Positions 54,330-64,000 of a stretch of 64,000 nucleotides of DNA are shown piece after piece; within the stretch, counting starts at the first letter, position 1; the number at the start of each line of letters is the position of its first letter. The translations under genes were made by a program, and so were the position numbers. Location: NCBI RefSeq assembly GCF_048544455.1, contig NC_133526.1:5038001-5102000 (forward strand). Reading direction: 5' to 3'. Origin of the DNA: Silene latifolia (Eukaryota > Streptophyta > Magnoliopsida > Caryophyllales > Caryophyllaceae). Below the pieces are notes generated by a model. The model was not told the DNA's origin. It worked only from the letters and a program-made list of their open reading frames with translations, and searched no databases.

Positions 54330-57300
54330 GTAAATGACTAACCTTCTTTTATGTTTCTAAATTCAACTATGGTAATGTGATGCAAAGTTGTGATAATGTA
54401 TCTCCCTTTTTATTGTAAATAGGGCCTCCACCAAGCAAAGACAAGGGAAAAGAAAAACAAGCGTGATAAACCATGGAGAAGCTAAGGATAGCTTTTATGG
54501 AGCTTTGTTTTTCATTGTCTTATTTTAAGTAATGTTTTGAATTTTTAGAACTTTAAGTTTCCGTGTTCGACATGGAAAGGTATTTTGGATAATGGTTTGT
54601 ATTATGGATGATAGTGACTTGGTTTGCAACCCAAGTCACACGTTTTATCATTTATCCTTTATGTTCTAAAAATTTCATCTTTAAATGCTTGCGTTTTGAA
54701 ACATAAGATTATTCACTAAAAATGATCTAATAGACAAATATAATGACCGGTTTCATTATATGTCCACATGCTTAAGGCTTGTGTATGATCATTTATAAAG
54801 TGATTTTGAGTCTATGAACTCTCTTAAAGGTATGTCAACCACCAAGTACACATATGAAATCAATAACAATTAGTCAACCTATGAGGTAGTCCTCCTAATA
54901 CTTCAACATCATTAATTTGTGTCTCATATGCTATCTTTGAATGCTTAGTGTATTCATTCTAAAGATAGAGTGGGAGAAAAATGAGGACACAAGGCAACAT
55001 GAAATTGTGCACTTGTGTAAATGAAGATCTACGCAAGAGAGAATGATTTGAATAAAGGTATATCTATTTACATAGTATGTCGAGTCTCAAGTTAGTTCTA
55101 TATGACTTAAGAGACCAAGTGAAGTAATCATAAGAGTTTATTCTCAAGATTACTACACGAGGAGACCAAAAGAAGTTTTGGAAGAATAATGACTAATGTA
55201 AAGTCTTAACAAGCTTTTTGACTAAGGTTATGAATCATTTGACCAATAGTTTCAATCATGAGTTTTACTTAAGAGCCTAAATGAATCATAGTAACATACT
55301 AGTTATGATCAAGTTGCAAAGATTGATATTCCGATATCTTCAATAGCCAACTTTTAACCACGCAAATGTCATTGTTTAACCTCGCTATGAAATGGTTAAA
55401 CCTCCTTCCGAAAGGGTATTCCGAAGGACCTATTCTAAATATTATTCGTATTTGAATAATGACATTGCTACACATCATTATGAAATGAGTGTGTTAGAGA
55501 TTTAAAATCTTTTTCCATAAGGTTAAGATGAAGACCACTTCAAAATAGGCATTTTGAAAGGATATGATGGGAACATATATGGTTTTATCCTAGTAACTTG
55601 GCACGGCAATTTATATTTATATTCTTGACAATTTTTGATTGAGAAGTCAATTTCAAAACATGTTGAATTGAGTGGGAGTTAGGATATTCTCATGTGAAGA
55701 CATGGAATTTAGTGGGAGCTATCATCCTTGAATGTATAAAACACATTACTCATTAAAGAATGACGAGCTAATACCTTCTTTCATAAAGAAGCTTTTGAGT
55801 TTTCAATTCTGGATGAAAATGGACAATGATGAATCCAATTACATCATGGAATGTTGGATTAGTATTAAAGAGATACACATCGTATCAACATATACATAGG
55901 TTATTCATATGAATGAAAATGGGATTACCATTAGCAGTCATGGTAGTTCATTGAACCTGAGAACGGTTGATCTCATGATTATTAGTAACTAATGTTTCCG
56001 CCATTAGAATAATCATGTACATGTCCAATTATAAATCATATGCATAAGAGCATGATGATAGACTTGGTGAGCCAAAATAGAAACGTCATGAATTCTCAAG
56101 TAGAATCCGATGAGCGATTTCAGTGTTTGACGGAATGTTCTATTGTGTGTCAAGAGGTTGCACATATTGTAGAAAATCCGAACACATATGAGGATTTATG
56201 AGAATCCCAAATCTTTCAAGCCCAGAAAAGAGAAATGAGAAGTTTTGGAAAGATGCTTGGTTAAGTAAGAGGTTATTCAATACAATCTTTCCTAGTAAAA
56301 GCTAGGACTTATAAGAAGTGCTAAGCTAAATAATCTTGTCAATTGTTACAAGATTCTACAAAACATATACCTAGTGCATTGTGTGTGGATGGAATACTTG
56401 ATCGGTACAAGTTATATTATTCATCGCAAATTCGTTCGTTATGAGATGAGCGATGAGAAAGTTCTTTCAAGTTAAAGAACCAAAACCAAGGTCAAGAACC
56501 TTAAATGTGTACTTGGTAAGATTCATGCTATGAGAACATGAATGTGAAGGAAATTGCAAGTGCAAGAAGTTTGAACACATGGACACATGGGATGTTAAAC
56601 TTCTATTGCAATCAATGAGTGTTTACACTTATGATATACATCACAAGGTTGTAATATGATATTGACTACCCGAGTGTGATGTCGACATTTGTCGTTTGAG
56701 TTATTATTAACTCACTTGGTACATTGTTATATCCAAACGGGTTGTAGAGACAATTGAACCCCGTTAAAGTGAACATGGATTAACATTGTTTTTGCCCATA
56801 GTTACTTATATGAGGTGACGTCTCGAAGTGACTAGAGTGTGATGCGATTGATGGCAAGTTCAAGTGCCATAGAGTCATGAGAGATGACTAGTCGATCACA
56901 TAGGCAGATCACAGGAACATTTTGTCGGGCTAATGACCGCTTATAGAGTTCTGGCAAATTTATATAGCCTGGTCGTGGCGAGAGCTACTATAGTATTCAA
57001 ATGAGTCGATTCTTTTGACTAAAGACTATTCGCCTAAGATGGCACAGTTTCAGATTAACTTTGATTTGTGTTACTACGACCTTCGTAAATGGGGTCAAAT
57101 GGGCATATTTTGGGTTATGATGGTGTGGCTAGTCGAAGGAATGAGTGCGATAGAATTGTCCACCCCTTGTCAGGGTTATAACAATATCTCGGGGCCACTC
57201 GAGGAGTAATGAATCGAAATGCGTGGCCACGCTCGGATGGTATCCGAGTGGATAAATCCGGTCAATCGCTTATTCTCCGGATCGAGGAAACCGCTCTCGA

Positions 57301-57406
57301 TATGATCACTTGCAAGTACGACCTGAAAGACACCTTGCATTGAGTGGGAGATAGTAATAGGACAAGAGAATTGGTGACGCACACTTGTCGAGGACAAGTG
57401 GGAGAT
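54330..57406 (+). other. non-coding 3' part of the gag-only element
   Basis: About 3 kb of AT-rich sequence in which I could find no pol motif in any frame. Repeated phrases on ATGAAT and AGTGGGAG themes occur, but no clear tandem array. Confidence 0.65.
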
Positions 57407-58671
57407 TGTTGGAATATGTGTCCTCCGACAATAATGCGATCACGACCGTTGATCATGATGATCACATGTTTAAGTCTCATTAAAATGAATACAATTGGGA
57501 AGTAATATTGTTATCACAACTGGTCAACATATATCGGTAATGATTGGCTTACTAGAGTTTGACATTACTTGTCGTGTGACGGTGGTGATCATTGACCCCT
57601 AGGTCATACCTAAAGGGCAACCCTCTTAATTGATTATTTAATTAATCGTATAATGTTACGAGTTAATTAAATTACTTGAAAATTGACTGACGATTTTGGA
57701 AGTAAAATTTACGTATCATATTGAAATGTGATTAAATAAGATACGATCGAGTAATTAAATTGTATAATTACTCGGATGAAATAAATTGTTTAATGTAACA
57801 ATTAAATTTGAATGAACTATTATAAATACAATCTGTTGTGATTTATAAATGGTAAAATATTTTTGGCACAAGTAATTATGAAATTACTAAGTCAATTTTT
57901 GTATGTGACGTATTTTATTAATACGTTGATTTTTAATATGATAAAAATTACATAACAAATATATGTGACATGTGACATGTAACATATAGACAATTGACAA
58001 AAATAATATGGATTCCATATTATCAAATGGACCGAAATATAGGAAGTGGATTAAGCTAATTAATTGTTTAATTAGTAGCTAAACATAATGATTGTTTTGC
58101 TTTTTAGCCATGCAACCCTACTACTCCTTGTGAAGACAAAAATGATCATGCATTGGCTCCCCTAAAAGCCTTCCCTTCCAACCGGTTTTTCATGTGAAAA
58201 ATCATCATTGGTTTTTCAATTTAATTTACCTATTACTCTAAAATGTGTTAGAGATTAATTCATTCATACATCATCCAAAATATAAGTTTTCTAGAGAAAT
58301 AAAATCCTCTCTTTATCTCTCAACAAAACCGAAAATATTCAAAGTGTTAACAATATTTTTGGTTCAATTTTCTTATAGATTAATATTATACTAGTATTAT
58401 AATATTAATTAGATTAAGTGAAAGCCTTGGGTATTAAGCTTAGGGAGAGATCTTGCTCTTAGATCTTTGTTCTTCCATTGGAATAAGCTCAAGAACAAAA
58501 GAGAAAGGTGATCTCTTTTGTGCCCAAATATCCGAAATTTATTATGTAAGGACATGATTTCTCCTCTATTCATTTTATAGTTTGCATGCATAAGTTCCGT
58601 TATTAATTTTATGACAAATTATTAGACATATAAGAGTATGTTAACATGTATAAAGATCTACATTTCTATCA
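57407..58671 (+). repeat. 3' LTR of the gag-only element
   Basis: 1265 bp, same ends as the 5' copy. The differences cluster in the first 330 bp; the remaining part appears identical. Confidence 0.93.
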
Positions 58672-61600
58672 GTATTCCCAACATGAAGTTTGAATTTGAT
58701 AAAGTCTGTGATGAATGTGCTAGAGGTAAACATGTTAGAAGTTCCTTTAAATCCAAAAGAATTATGAGTACATCTCAACCTTTGCAACTTTTACATATCG
58801 ACTTGTGTGGACCAATGAGAACTAGAAGTAGAGGTGGTAGTCGTTATGTGTGTGTCATTGTTGATGATTACTCTAGGTTTGTTTGGGCACTCTTCCTAAG
58901 CTCTAAGGATGAGACATTTGATGAGTTTCTAATTTGGTTAAGAAAGATTCAAAATAAACTTGGTTTAAAACTTGTTTCAATGAGAACCGATCACGGAACC
59001 GAATTTGAAAACTCATCATTTGGTGCTTATTGTGATGACAATGGTGTAGACCATAACTTCTCGGCTCCTAGAACCCCACAACAAAATGGTGTGGTTGAAA
59101 GGATGAATAGAACCCTTGAAGGAATGGCTAGAACAATGTTATTAACTAGTAAGTTGCCAAAGAATTTTTGGGCCGAAGCGGTAAATACCGCTTGCTACAT
59201 TCATAATCGTGTCATGATAAGGAGTATATTGAATAAAACTCCCTACGAATTGTTACGTGGAAGAAAACCCAACATTTCATATTTTAGATGTTTTGGAAGC
59301 AAATGTTTTGTTCACAACAATGGTAAAAACAATTTGGGTAAGTTCGATCCACGTAGTGATGAAGGAGTATTTATTGGGTACTCCGATCATAGCAAGGCCT
59401 ATAAAGTTTACAATAAACGAACCTTGTTAATTGAAGAAAGCATCCATGTCATTTTTGATGAATCTAGTGTGCTTGGACAGGTACAACACATGGACGATGA
59501 TGATGAGGACGATGAGTTTGAGATTGGTCTTGTTCGAAAGGACTTTGTATTCGAGGATGAAGAAGCTCCCAAAGATCAATTGCAACAGACACAGGAGGCT
59601 CACACCTTCAAAGGAGATCAACAACTCGGGGGAACACGTAGCAACTCGCTCTCTTTGTTTCTTCTCTGGAAGCAATGCACCCAACGATCGTTGCTTCTAC
59701 CTCAATCAAGAAAACCAAAACAGTGAGGACGAAGATCTTTCCAGGCCAAAAGAAACAATCACTTGTGGATCTTTGCTTTGGGGAACAAGAAACCATTGTT
59801 CCAAAGAAGTGGAAACATCAAAGCTCTCATCCACTCACTAATCTCACAAGTGATCTCAACTCGGGAATTCGAACAAGATCATCCCTCAACAATCTCGCTC
59901 ATCTCAATGAGTATTGTGCCCACAATGCGTTCCTTTCTCAAATTGAACTTTCAAATGTAACAGTCGCCTTGACTGATGCAGACTGGTTGCTTGCCATGCA
60001 AGAAGAACTTAATCAATTCAAAAGGAATGAGGTATGACACTTAGTCCCTAGACCGCCTAATCGTACCGTCATTGGTACTAGGTGGGTCTTTCGCAATAAG
60101 CTTGATGACTCGGGAGAAATTGTAAGGAACAAAGCTAGACTAGTGGTGCAAGGTTATAACCAACAAGAGGGTATTGATTACGATGAAACCTATGCACCGG
60201 TAGCTAGACTTGAGGCCATACGATTGCTTATAGCTTTTGCGGCTCACAAAGGCATTAAACTCTTCCAAATGGATGTCAAAACCGCTTTCTTAAATGGATA
60301 TTTGGAAGAAGATGTCTTTGTAGAACAACCACCGGGTTTTGAGAACAATGATTTGCCTAACCATGTTTTCAAATTAGACAAAGCTCTTTATGGTTTAAAA
60401 CAAGCACCAGGGTGTTGGTATGATAGATTGTCTAAATTTCTTATTGAAAATGGTTTTAAAAGAGGCTCCGTTGACAAAACATTGTTCTTGAAGCAACAAA
60501 TGATCAGACAGAACTGTTGGTTGTACAAGTATATGTTGATGACATTATATTTGGTGCAACAAATGAACTCCTTTACTTATATTTTTCGGAACTAATGAAA
60601 TCGGAGTTTGAAATGAGCATGATGGGTGAGCTAGGATTTTTCCTTGGGCTCCAAATTAAGCAATCAAAGGATGGAATCATGATCCATCAACAAAAGTACA
60701 TCAAAGAAATGCTTAAGAAATTTGGGATGACTAATGGTAAGCCTCATGATACACCCATGGTAGCCGGGTCCAAATTGGACAAAGATGAACTCGGTAAGAG
60801 TGTTAGTGATAAGGTGTATAGAGGTATGATAGGCTCACTTCTTTACTTGACCGCAAGTCGTCCCGACATTCTCTTTAGCGTTTGTTTATGTGCTAGGTTC
60901 CAAGCAAATCCGAAAGAATCACATTTCAAAGCCGTCAAACGAATTCTTCGGTATTTGATTGGAACACAAAATCTTTACCTATGGTACCCTTTACATTGTC
61001 CTTTTGATCTTATAGGCTTTTCGGACGCGGACTATGCGGGGTGCACGGTAGATAGAAAGAGTACCTCCGGAATTGCAACGTTCTTGGGTCCTTACTTGAC
61101 TTCTTGGGCCTCAAAGAAACAAAACACGGTAGCTCTTTCTACGGCCGAAAGTGAGTACGTTAGCGCGGCACATTGTTGTTCTCAACTCCTTTGGGTAAAA
61201 CAACAACTCTTGGATTTTGGTATTATTTTTGACTCCATTCCTTTAATGAGTGATAATACGAGTGCAATAAATATTTCCAAAAATCCTATTCAACACTCTA
61301 AAACCAAACATATTGATATTCGTCACCATTTTATTCGTGATCATGTTGAAAGAGGACATATTAAACTTATCTTTTGCAAAACCGAAAATCAAATTGCCGA
61401 TATTTTCACTAAGCCACTTGCAAGAGAACATTTTGAGAAATTTAGATTAGAAATTGGGTTAATCAATTGCTTGTGATTGTTAGTGTGAGTTCTACAAATT
61501 TCCTTAATTGATTAAATTAAAATTGGATATATGTTATTAAGTGTTCTAAGTGCATTGACATCATGTTTAGACCAAAAATTGACACCGTATTTGTGAGTCG

Positions 61601-61832
61601 GTAATCACTCAACCTCATATCTAAATTTACGTTTATTATATGCTACCTTGCGTTTCTATTTCGAGTGATTAAATATGTTTAGTTGGGCCAACCACCTCAC
61701 TTACCACATTTAATGGGCCATTAACTACCTCAACCCAAAACCTATGCCTACCCGTCCAAACATCCCAATCCACTAAACCTTTCATCTCCAAATCCACAAA
61801 ACTCCCTCATCTCACCTACCCATTAACCCACC

Positions 61833-62873
61833 ATGGTCAAGACCTCTTTCAATACCCACATACCTATCAAACCAACAAACTTGACCTCACCACCTGTCAC
61901 ATCACACCCACCGACATCAACAACCCCAACAATGACTTCAACCAAAATCTCCTACGCATTCCCTCCTCAAACCTCAAACACGACTCCTTCAACAAACCCA
62001 GATCCACCAAACCCTCAACCATCACCGAACCCCACTGACCCACCATCATCCGACGACATCCCTATCTCCACTATGGTAGGACGGCGCACACGAGGTGGTC
62101 GAAAGAAAAATTCTTCTGTTCCGAGCTCTTCCTCTGAACCTGTTACCGTGGTTGTTGAAGATGTTGAAGAAGAAACCGAGTTTGATTTGAATGAGAATCC
62201 CACCAAGTCCGCCGAGTCTGACCCGATTCCGGCGAAGAAAAACAACAAAAGGAAAGAAAAAGCCTCTTCATCCCAATTACCCCCAATCTCAGAAAATGTC
62301 GAGCAAAGTAACATCGAAAACCCCATTGTTGATACTCCAATTGCAACTCATAAGAAGGTGAACCTAGTCGGGTTAATGTTTAAGCGTTTTCATCTTATTT
62401 CGACCAAACTTCGTAGACCCTCTTCTAGCATGATTCACTTGCCCTATGGAATGTGGTTATCGGTTGTGCTCAAGGCACAAGGGGTTTTAGTGAGTACTAG
62501 CTTGGGTTCTTTGGATATGTGTGATGTTATGAGTGATGGTCAAATGGGGAAGATGCTTATCAAAATTGAGAATGATGAATTAATTTCGGTGAAAATTAAG
62601 AAGGACCCGGAGGTTGGGTCATCTAGTCAAGTGAATACGGGTAGTATGCGGGAAGTTCTTAATGTTGTGGCTGAGTTGGGTGCGTGGCTTAAGGAAGATG
62701 CTCGTCAAAAGGACTTGGCAATCTCGGCCCTTGCTTCTACAGTGGACCTCATCCGTGGTGAGGTGGATATCATTTCCACCCTTGTGTCAACAAAAGAAAT
62801 TGGTGATGATGCTCACGTGGATGATGATCCCTTGGGTAGTGGCTCGGATGGTGAACAAGCTTCCTCCCCTTAG
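61833..62873 (+). mobile_element. envelope-like third frame of the Sirevirus
   Basis: An open frame of 346 residues, about 360 bp after pol. The N-terminal third is rich in Pro, Thr and Ser; then a basic/acidic patch, a conserved-looking middle (LPYGMWLSVVLKAQGV) and a C-terminal helix region. Sireviruses often carry such a frame of unknown function after pol. I see no clear membrane anchor, so an envelope role is not supported. Confidence 0.7.
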
Positions 62874-63400
62874 CCTATCCCTTTCCTCTCGCCCCCCTAA
62901 CCTTTTACCCGTGCCTTTTTCATTTTGTCCCACCTTGGTTGTGCCCTTCTAAGACTATTCTCTTTACTTGTTATCTTGATGCTTGGTGGTTTGTATTAAA
63001 CTCTATTTAGCCGTGTTGAACTTTGATTAACTTATGTTTAATCCTTGTTTATGTTGACTTTGTTATCTTGTCACGACTACATGTGTCTTTTTGTGTTTTC
63101 TTGTGAAATATCTGCACTCTAATGCTTTTGACATCCCTATCCGTTTGATGATGTCAAGAGGGGGAAAAGGTAAACTCATGCTCTTAATCTCTTTGCATGT
63201 TGATTAACTAATGTCTTGTCTAACCTTCTTAGTCTTGAATCTTGTTTTGGGGCAATGTAAAATTGTCATGGTAGTGTGATTCTAGCTTTTGCCTTAGGTA
63301 AGGTAATAGTGTCCCTTCTCTCATTTGATCTTGCTTGCTTAAAATCTTGAATCAAGGTGTTTACATTGCTTATACATTCGTTTGGGGCTTGTCATCATCA

Positions 63401-63411
63401 AAGGGGGAATT
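63401..63411 (+). promoter_or_regulatory. polypurine tract of the Sirevirus
   Basis: AAGGGGGAATT lies directly before the 3' LTR, the standard plus-strand primer position. Confidence 0.85.
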
Positions 63412-64000
63412 TGTTGGGTTCCTTATGTTGATGATAACATGCCCATTTGATTTGTGCCATCTTAGTTTACCTTTTCAGGATTAATGATGTAATCAAGCAT
63501 GGATTAAGAAGTGTTGAAGTTGTTAATCATCCCTTTGTATTAAGTCAAGTGTCATCTAATGTACAAGTGAGAAAGTAGAGTATAATAGAGTAATAGAAAC
63601 AGTCCAGACGACTGTTGCTTTCACGAGTAAACAGCTGCTTGGACTATTGCCACAACTCGTAAAACTTGAAGTTCCATTTTTATCTTTCAAAAGCTTTCAC
63701 GTGACTCTTATTTTTCAAAGATAAAAATCAGATTTTTATTAAGGAGATGGTCTTCATTAAAGAGTGGTTTGAATTATTATTTTCAAAATGTTTCCTCTTT
63801 GTGCAAATTCAACCCTTTGGTTCTTTAAGAAAACAAAGAATGCTTTTTGCCATTTTAGTGTCAACTTGTCATCATGTGACTTGTCTTTTCTCTCTTTGTT
63901 TTCTGAATTTGCAAGAGCTTTTAAGGTTATCTTTCAAACACTCTTTCTTTATTCTTACCTTTGCAAAAGAGGCCTTTTTGGTGCAAGTTTTGGGTGGTTG
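63412..64000 (+). repeat. 3' LTR of the Sirevirus, truncated by the window
   Basis: Matches 45014-45602 base for base without gaps except for two substitutions. The remaining 0.9 kb and the target duplication lie outside. Confidence 0.93.

Larger units (their letters stand above)
49928..58671 (+). mobile_element. gag-only LTR retrotransposon nested in the Sirevirus
   Basis: 8744 bp with LTRs at 49928-51196 and 57407-58671, flanked by GTATT on both sides (49923-49927, 58672-58676). After the 5' LTR comes ATCGGTATCATGAGCC, a primer-site-like sequence; AAGTGGGAGAT precedes the 3' LTR. The only protein signal is a gag domain at 53442-54329 with a zinc knuckle after it. About 3 kb between gag and the 3' LTR shows no protease, integrase, reverse transcriptase or RNase H. 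It is therefore non-autonomous, of the kind called TR-GAG, presumably moved by a Copia relative. The LTRs differ at roughly ten places, mostly near their starts, so it is young; being nested, it must be younger than its host. Confidence 0.9.
49439..61476 (+). mobile_element. pol region of the Sirevirus, split by a nested element
   Basis: The protease motif (LDSGCSRHM) and the start of the pre-integrase segment lie before 49928. Integrase (TDHGTEFEN, TPQQNGVVERMNRTL), reverse transcriptase (QMDVKTAFLNG, then VDDI) and RNase H with the family end ADIFTKPL lie after 58676. The nested element sits in the pre-integrase segment. A few small breaks elsewhere; otherwise domain order and content look complete for Copia. 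Confidence 0.88.
45014..64000 (+). mobile_element. Copia LTR retrotransposon, Sirevirus (SIRE/Maximus) type, right end outside window
   Basis: Order: 5' LTR (45014-46529), primer binding site, gag, protease, integrase, reverse transcriptase, RNase H, a third open frame after pol (61833-62873), polypurine tract, 3' LTR (63412 to the window end). Large LTRs, a long gag with coiled coils and zinc knuckles, and an envelope-like frame after pol are the hallmarks of Sireviruses. It holds two insertions: a complete gag-only LTR element (49928-58671) and a TIR element (48245-48711). Apart from these it is nearly full length, with a handful of small breaks. The visible 589 bp of both LTRs differ at only two positions, so insertion was recent, in the order of one to a few hundred thousand years under usual plant rates. 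Confidence 0.9.

Overview
This window is nuclear DNA from a dicot plant. The genes have many introns with GT-AG borders that keep phase, the spacers are AT-rich, and plant-specific families (SYP12 syntaxins, the chloroplast RNA-binding protein CP33, AKR4C aldo-keto reductases, an ATL RING-H2 protein) sit among MITEs, tRNA-derived SINEs and Copia LTR retrotransposons. The species cannot be fixed from sequence alone. A Caryophyllales-like genome is my guess from the style of the repeats, not a demonstration.

Layout. 0.7-6.7 kb: two tandem two-exon plasma-membrane syntaxin genes (+). 7.0-9.9 kb: CP33 (-), with a hAT element filling nearly all of its first intron. 11.65-16.4 kb: a 17-exon ATP-dependent DNA ligase (+) of the LIG1 class whose C-terminal motif has diverged. 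17.5-34 kb: three tandem seven-exon aldo-keto reductase genes (+), spaced apart by transposons. 34.7-38.3 kb: a membrane-anchored coiled-coil protein of unknown function (-). 41.8-42.3 kb: an intronless ATL-type RING-H2 ubiquitin ligase (-). 45.0 kb to the right edge: a young Sirevirus-type Copia element, cut off by the window end. It contains a second complete LTR element that carries gag only (49.9-58.7 kb) and a 467-bp TIR element.

The genes do not form an operon-like system. Two tandem families (syntaxins, aldo-keto reductases) reflect local duplication. The three reductases share a promoter block and TATA box, and a mosaic pattern of exon similarity suggests past exchange between copies. 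Much of the remaining DNA resolves into individual transposons with terminal inverted repeats and target-site duplications: hAT, Mutator-like, PIF/Harbinger-like, Stowaway, SINE and a possible CACTA end, many of them nested. The most distinctive are a Mutator-like element carrying a broken GRF zinc-finger gene just upstream of the third reductase, a family of GGGTC-rich elements with TAGACCTGGCAAA ends, and a Harbinger-like element loaded with a CGATT minisatellite. I saw no prokaryotic features, no CRISPR array and no credible functional tRNA or rRNA gene.
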